A DNA stretch of 55,831 nt. It comes from Bacteroidetes bacterium UBA2364. Its GTDB lineage: Bacteria > Bacteroidota > Rhodothermia > Rhodothermales > UBA2364. Positions 8,931 through 18,135 of this stretch are shown here, piece by piece. The notes beneath the pieces were generated by a model. It saw only the letters and a list, made by a program, of their open reading frames with translations, was not told the DNA's origin and made no database searches. Positions within the stretch are counted from its first letter, which is position 1; every line of letters begins with the position of its first letter. Location of the stretch: assembly GCA_002344075.1 (NCBI GenBank), contig DDTM01000080.1:1-55831 (forward strand). The letters run 5' to 3'. Both the position numbers and the translations under genes were made by a program.

Positions 8931-9263
8931 ATGCCATACGTTGTAACCGAGGGATGTATTAACTGCAAGTACACCGATTGTGTTGAAGTTTGTCCCGTGG
9001 ATTGTTTCTACGAAGGGCCTAATTTTTTGGTCATCAATCCTGAAGAGTGTATTGATTGTAATGCCTGCGTACCTGCTTGTCCGACCGAAGCGATCTATGC
9101 AGATGATGAGTTACCATCATCATTGGAGCATTACGCAGAGTTGAACCAAGTACTCGCAGAATCTTGGCGTTCTTATAACATCACGAGCAAAAAGGAACCC
9201 TTACCCGATGCTGATGCCCATATGCGGGAGTCAAAGTCATCTTCCGATATTTTGAATTGGTGA
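8931..9263 (+). CDS. fdxA: Seven-iron ferredoxin ([3Fe-4S][4Fe-4S])
   Basis: This is a 110-aa soluble electron carrier. The cysteine pattern matches the Azotobacter FdI type shifted by one residue: C9, C17 and C50 as likely [3Fe-4S] ligands, and C21, C40, C43 and C46 as likely [4Fe-4S] ligands, with prolines after C21 and C50. C12 and C25 are the additional cysteines also seen in FdI-type proteins. The C-terminal extension (about 60-110) is typical of the family. The gene is separate from the operon upstream, with its own candidate promoter and a terminator downstream. The redox partner cannot be inferred from the neighbours. Confidence 0.95.
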   Translation: MPYVVTEGCINCKYTDCVEVCPVDCFYEGPNFLVINPEECIDCNACVPACPTEAIYADDELPSSLEHYAELNQVLAESWRSYNITSKKEPLPDADAHMRESKSSSDILNW

Positions 9264-9292
9264 TACCCCCTCGCTTTTTTGTTGGATTCTAT

Positions 9293-9325
9293 CAGCCCTT
9301 CTTTTAACCTAAAGAGGCTGTTTTT
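9293..9325 (+). terminator. Rho-independent terminator after the ferredoxin gene
   Basis: CAGCCCTT (9293-9300) pairs imperfectly with AAGAGGCTG (9312-9320) around an A/T-rich loop, followed by five T. It lies 30 bases after the ferredoxin stop and between convergent genes. The reverse orientation lacks a T-run, so it serves the plus strand. Confidence 0.6.
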
Positions 9326-9345
9326 GTATAGAGCACTTCTGCCCA

Positions 9346-10845
9346 TTATGGTGCAGTGACCTCATAAAATCCGATTTGGCGGTCTTGTTTGGTCACTCGA
9401 AATAAGACTTTAGGATCGTTTTGAGCGAGAATGGACAACAAGCGTTTGAGTTGCTCCGTAGATTGGACACGTGCATCTTCGAGGTGTGTCAGGACGGTAT
9501 TGGTTGGTAGTCCTGCTTTTCCCGCAGGGGAACCGGACACGACAGCCGTAATCCAAACACCATGTTGCACGCCAAATTGTTGTAACTCAGCAGGTGTTAG
9601 CGGGCGGGCGGAGAAGCCCCATTTTGCAAGGTCGGCAGGGGGCAAATTGGGTTTTGGGGCAGGTTGTGGACTAAAAAGGTTGCTTATGGCCCCAAAGTTG
9701 CTTTCTTCGCGTCCCAACAAGGTTACTGGAATATTCGATTCGGCCCCGTTCCGGAAAACATGTACGGAAACTTGTTCTCCGGGGCGGTTCATGGCAATGG
9801 TACGTTGCAGTTGGTTTACTTCATTCACTTCTTTACCATTGATTTTTAAGACCACATCACCGCGCTGTAAACCTGAGGATGCGGCGGCACTATTAGGAGC
9901 GATGCGTGTGATAAGCACTCCTTCGATGCGTGGGAGACGAAGTTGTCGTGCCAGATCCGAAGTAACGGGGGCAATCGTAATACCTAAAAACCCGCGCTGA
10001 ATTCGTTGATAGCGGATGAGGTCTTCGGTGACTCTTGCTGCCAAGCCGATCGGTACGGCAAAGCCATATCCTTCATAACTTCCGTCTTCGGTAGCTATGG
10101 CTGTATTGATGCCTACCAATTCACCTCTTAGGTTTACCAAGGCGCCACCAGAGTTTCCGGGGTTGATGGCCGCGTCGGTCTGTATAAAATCTTCGATGGG
10201 CATTTTATTTTCGTCAATGATTCCAATCTGCCTACCTACGGCACTAACAATGCCTGCTGTGACGGTTTGGGTGAGCCGGAAGGGGCTGCCAATGGCCAAT
10301 ACCCATTCTCCTACGGCGAGTTGGGAATCGTCTCCCAACGCAGCAACAGGTAGGTTTTGTGCGCCTGCTATCCGGATGACGGCAATATCGGTACTGGGAT
10401 CTGATCCGATAAGGCGGGCCTCAAATTCCCGTTTATCATCCAACAAGACGGTAATGCGTTCACCGCCTTCCACTACATGGTGATTGGTCACAATATATCC
10501 TTCTTGGCTGATAATTACACCACTGCCTGCGCTGCTTTCTCGTCGCCGTAATCCGGGAATGGCGTCTTCAAAACGGTGCATTTCGTCATTGGGCATCTCT
10601 ACGGATTTACCCTCCACCATGATATAGACGACACTCGGCTTAACGCGCTGCGACACTTCCCGAAAAACGCGGTTCATTTCGCTAAGGTTAGCAGGCGCAA
10701 TAGGCTGAAAGTCTTTTCTACCCAGTACCACCGTACTGGGGCCGGAGCCACCGAGCCAATCAGGAAATCCAAAATTGCCAACAAATAAGGCACCGAATAG
10801 CAGTCCAAATACAAGCAGGATAAGGCCAATAAATGTTTTTTGCAT
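9346..10845 (-). CDS. HtrA/DegP-type periplasmic serine protease with two PDZ domains
   Basis: This is a 499-aa protein from the ATG at 10845 (MQKTFIGLILL); a longer frame to 10923 would put 26 polar residues before the hydrophobic anchor, so the shorter start is chosen. An N-terminal membrane segment or signal (4-23) is followed by the trypsin-like domain with H123 in TNHHVV, D153 in DPSTDIAV and S232 in NPGNSGG. PDZ 1 is at about 285-375 and PDZ 2 at about 405-495, the latter more divergent. The family degrades or refolds misfolded envelope proteins. The gene stands alone; a decayed amidohydrolase lies 40 bases upstream. Confidence 0.95.
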   Translation of the reverse strand: MQKTFIGLILLVFGLLFGALFVGNFGFPDWLGGSGPSTVVLGRKDFQPIAPANLSEMNRVFREVSQRVKPSVVYIMVEGKSVEMPNDEMHRFEDAIPGLRRRESSAGSGVIISQEGYIVTNHHVVEGGERITVLLDDKREFEARLIGSDPSTDIAVIRIAGAQNLPVAALGDDSQLAVGEWVLAIGSPFRLTQTVTAGIVSAVGRQIGIIDENKMPIEDFIQTDAAINPGNSGGALVNLRGELVGINTAIATEDGSYEGYGFAVPIGLAARVTEDLIRYQRIQRGFLGITIAPVTSDLARQLRLPRIEGVLITRIAPNSAAASSGLQRGDVVLKINGKEVNEVNQLQRTIAMNRPGEQVSVHVFRNGAESNIPVTLLGREESNFGAISNLFSPQPAPKPNLPPADLAKWGFSARPLTPAELQQFGVQHGVWITAVVSGSPAGKAGLPTNTVLTHLEDARVQSTEQLKRLLSILAQNDPKVLFRVTKQDRQIGFYEVTAP

Positions 10846-10885
10846 GATAAAAGGTAAAACGGAGAAATAATTCGGACAGAGAAAC

Positions 10886-11322
10886 TTACGAGGAAGGGGC
10901 TTTATAAGCCGTTTTTCCACCAATAGTGGTTTGGAGTACTTTAACCTTAGGGAGGTTAATGGGATCCACCTTTAAGAGGTTTTCGGAAAAGACCACAAAG
11001 TCAGCCCATTTTCCGGGAGCCAAAGTACCCGAACGGTCTTCTGTGAATCCGGCATAAGCACATCCGGCAGTATAAGCCCGTAGCGCGTCTTCAACGGAAA
11101 TCTTTTGCTGTGTAACCCATCCATTCGGGTTATGGTCCTGCGTATAACTGCCTACGGCCACAATTTTTTCCATCCGAAATGGCCATCGTTGTTGCTATAG
11201 GCTGTTCGGGGTTTCCAGTCCAAATGACGGCATTGACATAAAGCGTCGTTAGGGGCCGGTTTACAGCCTCCGCTACGGAAGGCCAGAAGAGGCATACATA
11301 GAGAAAAAGTGGCTAACTTCAT
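10886..11322 (-). pseudogene. Decayed YtcJ-like amidohydrolase, large internal deletion plus frameshifts
   Basis: From the ATG at 11322 a signal-like start (MKLATFSLCMPLLAF) leads into a frame that is lost soon after NDALC. The next frame gives VNAVIWTGNPEQPIATTMA and ISDGK, the classic N-terminus of YtcJ-type amidohydrolases. A run of six A then shifts the frame again to KIVAVGS. The chain continues directly as NPNGWVTQQKISVEDALRAY, GTLAPGKWADFVVFS and TTIGGKTAYK, which belong to the family's C-terminal end. The metal-binding barrel in between (some 400 residues in intact members) is missing. This is therefore a dead gene with both ends kept. It precedes the HtrA gene on the same strand. Confidence 0.85.
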
Positions 11323-11352
11323 GTACATACACCGGTAACAAAACTTATTCAA

Positions 11353-12159
11353 TCAGGTACGTTCGTATAGTATTGGATTTAATTCGGAGGCTGCAGCCTC
11401 GCCCACCTTGGTACCTGGTAAGAAGTTGGCATGGTCATTTTCGTGTTCATATCGTTTAAAAGGGGTGACACGGCAACCATTTTCAAAATAAATCATGGTC
11501 ATCACCTTTCTGGGTTGATTGCTGTTATTGGGACCTGCACGATGATACGTCCACCCATAATGAAAACTGACCTCGCCCAAGTCAAAAGGAGCTACATCAT
11601 AGGGAAAGGTAGCCATCATTTCTGCAATAAGACGCTCACTGTCATCACTAATGCCCATATCGCGCCCTTCGGTCAAGGCATGGCTGGCCACTGCAAACGC
11701 CAAAGGTCCCATTTCTAAAGGTGTTGCTTGGAACGGAATCCAAGCAGTACATGTGTTGGGTGATTCAAGGGGCCAGTAGTATTGGTCGGCATGCCATGGT
11801 GTAAAACCGCCGGAAGGTTCTTTGTACAGTGCTTGGTCGTGATACAATCGAACGCCAGAGCACCCCATGAGATCGCCTACTATTTGGGCCAATCGCTTGC
11901 TAAACACAAATTCACGAGCGGTTTCGTCTTCCCGCCAAAGGTTGATGACTTGTATAAATGCCTTTTGATACGTGTTTCGTTCTTCTAAAGGTACATCTTG
12001 TAATGGATTTTTTTCCAAAACAAATTTTGTGATGGCATCTCCATAATATGACAGGACATCCGGTTCAAGGACGTTTTTTAGGCGTATATAGCCATTTTTT
12101 TGAAAGGAATACCGCTGTTCTTCTGAAATTGGATATGGTGTATGAAGGCTTTCAAACAT
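11353..12159 (-). CDS. Phytanoyl-CoA dioxygenase (PhyH)-family Fe(II)/2-oxoglutarate oxygenase
   Basis: This is a 268-aa protein from ATG 12159 (MFESLHTPYPISEEQ); an open upstream extension to 12240 looks non-coding. The double-stranded beta-helix shows the iron-binding facial triad H123-x-D125 (PWHADQYYWP) and H206 (TYHRAGPN), with R217 placed to bind 2-oxoglutarate. YHDQALYKEPSGG before the HxD is typical of the PhyH family. Members hydroxylate small organic substrates; this one cannot be assigned. No signal peptide, so cytoplasmic. Neighbours give no pathway. Confidence 0.9.
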   Translation of the reverse strand: MFESLHTPYPISEEQRYSFQKNGYIRLKNVLEPDVLSYYGDAITKFVLEKNPLQDVPLEERNTYQKAFIQVINLWREDETAREFVFSKRLAQIVGDLMGCSGVRLYHDQALYKEPSGGFTPWHADQYYWPLESPNTCTAWIPFQATPLEMGPLAFAVASHALTEGRDMGISDDSERLIAEMMATFPYDVAPFDLGEVSFHYGWTYHRAGPNNSNQPRKVMTMIYFENGCRVTPFKRYEHENDHANFLPGTKVGEAAASELNPILYERT

Positions 12160-12309
12160 GATTCCAAATGTTTGTAGTGTTAAAAGGAAACGCTTTTTTT
12201 GGAGGTGGTTCCAATATAAAACGATCTGTACCGTATTCAAACCGGAAAAGATTAGGACTAAAGGCAGGAACGGTGCGACCTGATAAGGGCTGGTAACAGA
12301 TTGGCGCCA

Positions 12310-12816
12310 TTAGTGTCCAGCCTCTATGGATGCCTTCTTGACACCCAATTCAGCATGACAACATGCGGATCGTCGGCGGGAGAGAAACGAAGCTGCGGGT
12401 TCACGAGTGTATTTAGCCAAACTTTTTTTACAGGTGCGGCAAATGATTTCGTACCGATGCAAATGGCTGCGGTCTAATGTATGGCATCGTTCGGCATTGG
12501 GGTACCCTAAAATAGTCATTAACTTTCGCCATTCATGGCCGTGGTCGCTCTTACCCCTGAATTTGAAATCTATGTAATGGGCTGCTTCATGAATAGCAAC
12601 CTCTATGCAAAAGTCATCACTGGCTGTTCTGAGAAGGGGAATGGATAATTTGATTCCTTTTTTGGAGGCGGTTCCGGCTGCGCGTGTCATTCGATTTGAC
12701 CATTGGATAGAAGGGCTGGGAACCCCAAATTGCTTGCAGGCTCCGAGGATGCTTTCGACCATGCGCTCGTGTAGCATAAGCATTTCCTCATACGTTCTGG
12801 CGGGGATTTGGGACAT
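12310..12816 (-). CDS. SprT-like zinc metalloprotease
   Basis: This 168-aa protein carries HEAAH (H76, E77, H80) with a downstream HGHEW (H94 the probable third zinc ligand), the hallmark of the SprT/Spartan-like domain. A C-terminal zinc ribbon is formed by C126/C129 and C152/C153. Length and domain order fit bacterial SprT-like proteins, whose eukaryotic relatives cleave DNA-protein crosslinks; the bacterial role is poorly known. It is transcribed away from the adenosyltransferase gene, with 442 bases between the starts. Confidence 0.88.
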   Translation of the reverse strand: MSQIPARTYEEMLMLHERMVESILGACKQFGVPSPSIQWSNRMTRAAGTASKKGIKLSIPLLRTASDDFCIEVAIHEAAHYIDFKFRGKSDHGHEWRKLMTILGYPNAERCHTLDRSHLHRYEIICRTCKKSLAKYTREPAASFLSRRRSACCHAELGVKKASIEAGH

Positions 12817-13258
12817 GGGTACATCAATTGGCTTTGACGGAGATCAGATGGGCGAAGCGTATTAGTCCTGAGTAGAGCCGATTACGATTTAGCCTATCAA
12901 TATCTTTCAATATGGATAATTTTTGCCTCACCCTCTACAAGAAATTACGGAAATAGTTCTTTAATTGTAAATGTGCATCCGGTTTTTAAAGATAAATCAA
13001 CGTGTAGTTGTCAGGACTGGTTCATTGAATAGTTAGAATGTTTCTTCTTCTTGTGTTCAGCCTGATCATGATTGGCTTTGACCAAATGACGCCGTTTATA
13101 AAATGGTTTTTGCAGGCTCCACAAAGAGGCGACACACGTTTTTAGTAAACTTTTTGTCCAACTACGAGCCACCTATACCATTTGGGCGAGACGATGTTGT
13201 ATTTTATCTGGTAGCAGTTCAATAAACATGCGCTCAAAAACCCACGAAAATAGTTTCC
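12817..13258. other. Divergent intergenic region, no gene seen
   Basis: This 442-base gap lies between the divergent SprT-like and adenosyltransferase genes and should contain both promoters. No supported reading frame, tRNA or repeat is visible. TTGACC (13078-13083) and TATAAA (13097-13102) face the adenosyltransferase gene, but the 13-base spacing is too short for a standard promoter. Confidence 0.4.
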
Positions 13259-13837
13259 ATGAAGATTTATACGCGCACGGGTGACGATGGAACCACTGGC
13301 CTTTTTGGTGCCGGAAGGGTCGGTAAAAACCATCCCCGGATTTCGGCATATGGCACGGTGGATGAACTAAATGCTGTTTTGGGCCTTGCTATGGCCTATT
13401 GGCAGCCAGTTTCTTCTGATGACCGTCTATATACGGTTCTGCACCAACTCCAAAACGAACTATTTGTCGTTGGGGGAGATTTGGCCTCACCAGAAGAAAC
13501 GAGCTATCCAGTGCCGCGCATTACACAAGCAGAAATTGACCAGTTGGAGCGCTATATAGATGGATTTAATGTGGACTTACCCCCGCTCCGCAGTTTTATT
13601 CTTCCGGGAGGTCATGTGGTAGCTGCTACCTTGCAGGTCGCGCGAACGATTTGCCGTCGGGCCGAACGAAACGTGGTAACACTCTCTCAAGAAGAACCGG
13701 GTGTTCTTTTGGTGCAGCAATACCTAAATCGTCTTTCCGATCTTTTGTTCACCCTTGCCCGATGGGTAAATGTGAAAACACAAACACCGGAAACCCCATG
13801 GGTTCCCATCCAACACAAAGAAACCAAAGCCTTATGA
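13259..13837 (+). CDS. PduO-type cob(I)alamin adenosyltransferase
   Basis: This 192-aa enzyme transfers the adenosyl group of ATP to corrinoid cobalt, giving coenzyme B12. The N-terminal ATP-binding motif KIYTRTGDDGTTGLFG, the SAYGTVDELNA segment and the C-terminal RTICRRAERNVV helix are diagnostic for the PduO/MMAB family (five-helix bundle, trimer). Length is normal. Its stop overlaps the start of the next gene (ATGA at 13834-13837), so the SGNH/TPR protein is translationally coupled to it. No other cobalamin gene is in the window. Confidence 0.95.
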   Translation: MKIYTRTGDDGTTGLFGAGRVGKNHPRISAYGTVDELNAVLGLAMAYWQPVSSDDRLYTVLHQLQNELFVVGGDLASPEETSYPVPRITQAEIDQLERYIDGFNVDLPPLRSFILPGGHVVAATLQVARTICRRAERNVVTLSQEEPGVLLVQQYLNRLSDLLFTLARWVNVKTQTPETPWVPIQHKETKAL

Positions 13838-15960
13838 GTCTAACGGTGCATCCAAATCAACAAAATGTACAATCACCGGAAGCTTCAAGTCGTCAGTTGT
13901 GGATTTTCCGGACGCTTATGTTGTTGATCCCCCTTGCTTTTTTCGGACTTGTTGAAGTAGGGCTTCGGATTGGTGGCTATGGCAAAGTTGAACCCCTTTT
14001 TGTGCCTTTAGAGGAAAATACGGCATACCTGTACCCCAATCAGTTGGTGGCGAAACGCTATTTTGGGCCTAATAGTGTGATCCCAAACCCCAATGCTGAC
14101 TTTTTTCGCAAAACCAAGCGGCCTAATACCCTGCGTATTGTCGTTCAAGGGGAGTCTTCTGCCGCCGGATACCCTTATTACCACGGCGGGGCTTTTAGCA
14201 ATATGCTGAAACAACGCCTTAAGGCCACATTCCCAGATAAACAGATCGAGGTGATTAACACGGGGATGGCAGCCATTAGTAGTTACACCTTGCTTGATTT
14301 TGCGGAGGAAATTAAGGCCATTCAACCAGACATGGTATTGATTTATGCAGGTCATAACGAGTACTATGGAGCTTTGGGAGTGGGTTCTTCCGAGTCGGTG
14401 GGTTCATTTCAATTTATTGTTCGTTGGTATCTGCAACTTAAAGACTTACGTATTATGCAATTGCTGCGTAATGTCTTTACGGGTGTTGCATCATGGTTTG
14501 GCCCAGCAGAAAAAGCCCCATCTGCTACCTTGATGGAGCGTATGGTTCGCGAACAGCGGATTCCATTTGGCTCGGCTATGTATAAAATGGGCGAGGTGCA
14601 GTTCGAAAACAACATGTCTGCATTGTTAAAAACATATCAGGAAGCGGGAATTCCGGTTTTTATTGGAACCCTTGCCAGTAACGAGCGAGATCATGCCCCG
14701 TTTATTTCGGCCCTGAAAGACGAAACAGATAAAACCAAATGGCAACAGCTTAGAAACCGCCTCAAGCAGGCCATAGAAGCCAAGCAGCCGGACGCCATTC
14801 GGCTTTCGGAAGAGTTGGTTCGTATGGACGAAACATCCGCAGAAGCGTTCTACTTTCGTGGCCGTGCTTTGGCCCAAGAAGCTACCACACAGCCCCACTT
14901 GTTTGCATCTGCTCGTAAAGCCTTTCTAAAAGCAAAAGATTTGGACCTCCTACGTTTTCGTGCACCAGAATCCCTCAATGGAATTATTCGCCGTCTTGCG
15001 ACCCAATACCAAGCGGTTGTTGTGCCCTCTCAGGAGCTACTGGCCCAGGCCAGTCCCGGTGGTATTATAGGCGGTACGCTTATGTTGGAACACCTCCACC
15101 CAAATTTGGAAGGGTACTTTTTAATTTCAGAAGCGTTTTATGCATCCATGATGCGGTATTTCTCGTTTGCGCAACCACCCAACCCCATTCCCAGAGAAGT
15201 GGCCCGTGGGATGGTACTGGTGACCGGAGTGGATTCTATGATGGCCGAGTTTCGTGTAAGGCAACTCATGGCGTCTTGGCCCTTTAAGCCTTTTGGAACG
15301 GTGGACCAGTCGTTGGCAACTTACGTACCGAAGAACGAAAAAGAAAAAATCGCGCTGAAAATGCTTCAGCGAAACACCTCATGGTTCTCCGGACAAATCG
15401 AATGGGCAGATTATTTGGTGCGGCAAAACAAGATGCCACAAGCATTGAAAACCGGATTTACCCTGTTGGATGCTTATGGACCCACGCCAGACGCTTGGGC
15501 CTATATGGCCGAGTTATACATGACCGCAGGGGATATGCAACAGGCACAAACCTGTGTGGAAGAAGCGGTCGCAGCTACCCGTAATTCTATACAAAAGGCC
15601 GATTTATATAATAAATTGGGTCTTGCCATGATGGCTCGCAAATATTTGGGAGACGCCTTGTTGGCATTTAATCAATCGAATAACCTGAAAGAAAATTTTG
15701 TAGCACTTAAGTGGATGGGGGCTTTATTGTTACAGAAAGCACAGGAAAAACGTGATATTACAGAATTGAACATTGCCATTACCCATCTTGAAAAGGCCAA
15801 AGACCTGAAGCCAGACGATAAACAAGTGCAATTTAACCTTGCAGGTGCTTATGCGATTACCGGCCAGCACGATCAGGCCAGAAATCTTCTTCGTGCTTTA
15901 CTGTCGGCTCACCCCACAGATTCGGATGCCCTCGGTTTATTGAGACAATTAGGGGGCTAA
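13834..15960 (+). CDS. Membrane-anchored SGNH-hydrolase-like protein with TPR repeats
   Basis: This is a 708-aa protein from ATG 13834, overlapping the adenosyltransferase stop; an earlier in-frame ATG at 13651 lies inside that gene. One membrane segment (about 24-44) anchors the chain. SGNH elements follow: nucleophile candidate S108 in GESSAAG, N175 in GHNEYY, and H422 in HLHPNLEGY. A helical TPR-like stretch (about 300-385) sits between the second and third element, and more TPR-like helices fill 560-708. Substrate is unknown; relatives act on acyl or acetyl esters, often in surface polysaccharides. Coupling to a cobalamin enzyme is unexpected. Confidence 0.85.
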   Translation: MSLTVHPNQQNVQSPEASSRQLWIFRTLMLLIPLAFFGLVEVGLRIGGYGKVEPLFVPLEENTAYLYPNQLVAKRYFGPNSVIPNPNADFFRKTKRPNTLRIVVQGESSAAGYPYYHGGAFSNMLKQRLKATFPDKQIEVINTGMAAISSYTLLDFAEEIKAIQPDMVLIYAGHNEYYGALGVGSSESVGSFQFIVRWYLQLKDLRIMQLLRNVFTGVASWFGPAEKAPSATLMERMVREQRIPFGSAMYKMGEVQFENNMSALLKTYQEAGIPVFIGTLASNERDHAPFISALKDETDKTKWQQLRNRLKQAIEAKQPDAIRLSEELVRMDETSAEAFYFRGRALAQEATTQPHLFASARKAFLKAKDLDLLRFRAPESLNGIIRRLATQYQAVVVPSQELLAQASPGGIIGGTLMLEHLHPNLEGYFLISEAFYASMMRYFSFAQPPNPIPREVARGMVLVTGVDSMMAEFRVRQLMASWPFKPFGTVDQSLATYVPKNEKEKIALKMLQRNTSWFSGQIEWADYLVRQNKMPQALKTGFTLLDAYGPTPDAWAYMAELYMTAGDMQQAQTCVEEAVAATRNSIQKADLYNKLGLAMMARKYLGDALLAFNQSNNLKENFVALKWMGALLLQKAQEKRDITELNIAITHLEKAKDLKPDDKQVQFNLAGAYAITGQHDQARNLLRALLSAHPTDSDALGLLRQLGG

Positions 15961-16035
15961 ATCAAAAAAGAATAAGCTCGTATAGATCTGAGTAGAATTT
16001 GATGAGGATGGTCAATAAAATGCTGTGTCAAGTCC

Positions 16036-18072
16036 TTAATCCGTTCTGAGGAAAGGGCGGGCAGGATCACTTTTGCGGCTTTCGTTTCCTGCATTATCCA
16101 CTGCCGTTAGGCGATACCAATGGTGCTTTTGCCCGGTAGTATCCCGAAAAACCAGGGTTTGGGTATCAACTTCGGCAATTTGGGTATAAAGACCTGTTGG
16201 GAGGGTATCGGAACGATAAATCCGGTATTTGGTCAAATCATTGGCTACAACTGGTTCCCAGATCAGTTCCACAAAGCCATCTCGTGGAAAAGCCCGTACA
16301 TTTCGTACCTCACGGGGTGGGTTCAGGTCGTCGGCAGTCACTGGCGCTGAGGTGTTGGGTTTACTCACATTCCCCAACGAATCTACTGCCACTACCGTGT
16401 AGCGATAGACATTTGGTTGGGTAATGGCCTCGTCGCGGTAGTAGAAGGTGTTTTTCAGGGTTGAGAGAAGGGTTTCGGGGGTATTGTTTTCTGAGCGGAA
16501 TAGTTGATATTGGACGACATCGGTAGAGGGTGAGTTGAGCCACGACACATTAATATAGCGTCCGAGTTGATTGGCAGCGGTAATTTGTGCAGGTGGTTCT
16601 GGCGGGGTCAGGTCGGGGATTTTTAGGGTAACAAAGGTAGTATCACTAAAGTTAAGCGCATGGTCAACAGCAGTAACCGCAAAGTCATATGCTGCTCCTT
16701 CTTCTAGGCGATTCTGTTTTAACGCCGTGTCGGTGAATTGATTGTATTTTAAACTATCTCGACTTACTTGTACCCAAGCAGTTACGCCTTTTTTAACCCG
16801 CTTTCGTAAAACCACATAACTCTTAAGGTCATATACTTCCGTTGCATTCCATGTTAGCACAATATCTTTATTGGGCTGAAGATCGGCTTTTAGTCCTTGA
16901 GGTGGGGGGGGAGGTACTTGGTCTTTCACGATCTCCATAACCGGATTGCTTCGTTCACTTTCGTTTCCGGCGGCATCCACTACCACGATACTATAATAAT
17001 AGGCCTTACCCGAAATTAGGTCTTTGCGATCGGTAAAGGTGGTTTGGCTAAGTGGCATCATCTGGGTTAATAACCTCTCGTATCCATCTTCAAATCGTGG
17101 GCTGCGGAGGAGGTGATATCCGGCTGCATCTGGTGTTAGGGATTGCGGCCATGTTAGTTGTAAGGAGCCATCACGATATGCCATAATGGTGATGCCCGGA
17201 AGGGGGTCCGGTGGGATGTTATCAACCAGTGTAAGAATCGTGGTTTCGCTCTGTTGACCCAGTTGCCCTGAAATGGTTTGTGCGACCACAAAAAAAGTTT
17301 CACGGCTGGCATTGGGGCCTGCAATCCAAGTGTAGGTTCCGTTGGTCGTATTGGCGTTTCGGATGATGGGAGTCGGATTTATCTTCTCGAATATTTCCCG
17401 ACCTTCACGGTCTTTTTTGTTTAAAGCGCGGTATAGTTGGAATTGCATCACCTTGTCGTCTTGTTCTTCCGAGGCGGTTGGGAATCGCCATTGGAATTTG
17501 ATTTCTCGTCCTTTCCCTTCTGCTTTTAAGTCTTGGGGTGCAATTGGGATGTCCGGTTGAATCTTAAGGGTGCGCGTAGCGGATTTGCCAAGAGGCTTAT
17601 TAGATAAATTAAGCGTCTCAAGGCGATACGTTACCGTTTGCCCCATTGTTGCCGTAGAATCTACCCATAACTGTCCCAAAGCAATGGCGATAGTAGGATA
17701 CGAGAAGGCATATAAGTTTCCACTAATGCGGTCGGATTTTAACCGGAACAACAAGGCCGAAGGGTCATCTTCGCGTAAAGTCTCCCTTAGGGTATTAAAT
17801 TCTTCGCCCAGTAATTCGCGAAGTTCTGTTCCTGATTGTACGCCCCGAATGGGTTCTGTACCGTTCAAGCGTACTTCATTTCCTGTGGCATCTTTTCGGT
17901 AAAAATGATAGCCCTGCCCAGATTTTGGGGGTTGTGTTGCATAAATGAAAACACGTCCATCCGCATTGATCGAAGTTCTGATTTGCGGGTCTTGCGCCCA
18001 AACGGTATTGGTTGCTGTACATATTATGGTCAATAAGCCAAGTAACCGAAAAAGATTTGTATTTCCTATCAT
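16036..18072 (-). CDS. Exported protein with five fibronectin type III domains
   Basis: This is a 678-aa protein with a signal peptide (cleavage near VWAQ-DPQ, residue 26) and an N-terminal beta-rich region (30-165). Five FN3 domains follow, starting near residues 170, 284, 380, 480 and 580. They are recognised by recurring proline openers (PPPPQGLKA, PPEPPAQIT), W in the core strand and endings of the type VDNAGNESRKSDP. No T9SS sorting domain or anchor is seen at the C-terminus. The gene starts 63 bases after the stop of the 6383-aa gene, so the two are probably co-transcribed and the proteins may interact outside the cell. Confidence 0.85.
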   Translation of the reverse strand: MIGNTNLFRLLGLLTIICTATNTVWAQDPQIRTSINADGRVFIYATQPPKSGQGYHFYRKDATGNEVRLNGTEPIRGVQSGTELRELLGEEFNTLRETLREDDPSALLFRLKSDRISGNLYAFSYPTIAIALGQLWVDSTATMGQTVTYRLETLNLSNKPLGKSATRTLKIQPDIPIAPQDLKAEGKGREIKFQWRFPTASEEQDDKVMQFQLYRALNKKDREGREIFEKINPTPIIRNANTTNGTYTWIAGPNASRETFFVVAQTISGQLGQQSETTILTLVDNIPPDPLPGITIMAYRDGSLQLTWPQSLTPDAAGYHLLRSPRFEDGYERLLTQMMPLSQTTFTDRKDLISGKAYYYSIVVVDAAGNESERSNPVMEIVKDQVPPPPPQGLKADLQPNKDIVLTWNATEVYDLKSYVVLRKRVKKGVTAWVQVSRDSLKYNQFTDTALKQNRLEEGAAYDFAVTAVDHALNFSDTTFVTLKIPDLTPPEPPAQITAANQLGRYINVSWLNSPSTDVVQYQLFRSENNTPETLLSTLKNTFYYRDEAITQPNVYRYTVVAVDSLGNVSKPNTSAPVTADDLNPPREVRNVRAFPRDGFVELIWEPVVANDLTKYRIYRSDTLPTGLYTQIAEVDTQTLVFRDTTGQKHHWYRLTAVDNAGNESRKSDPARPFLRTD

Positions 18073-18135
18073 ATTGTTTTTAATAGGGTGGTTTAGTGGT
18101 CTGGACGTCTTGATGTTCTCGTTCTAATCTCCAAA

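Noticed and set aside
11152..11352. Short minus-strand frame beginning MNKFCYRCMYMKL as a separate small gene
   Set aside because: Its second half is out of frame relative to a clear amidohydrolase N-terminus, so it is part of the pseudogene and not a gene of its own.
13078..13102. TTGACC and TATAAA as a promoter of the adenosyltransferase gene
   Set aside because: The spacing of 13 bases is too short for a standard promoter and the distance to the start is large.
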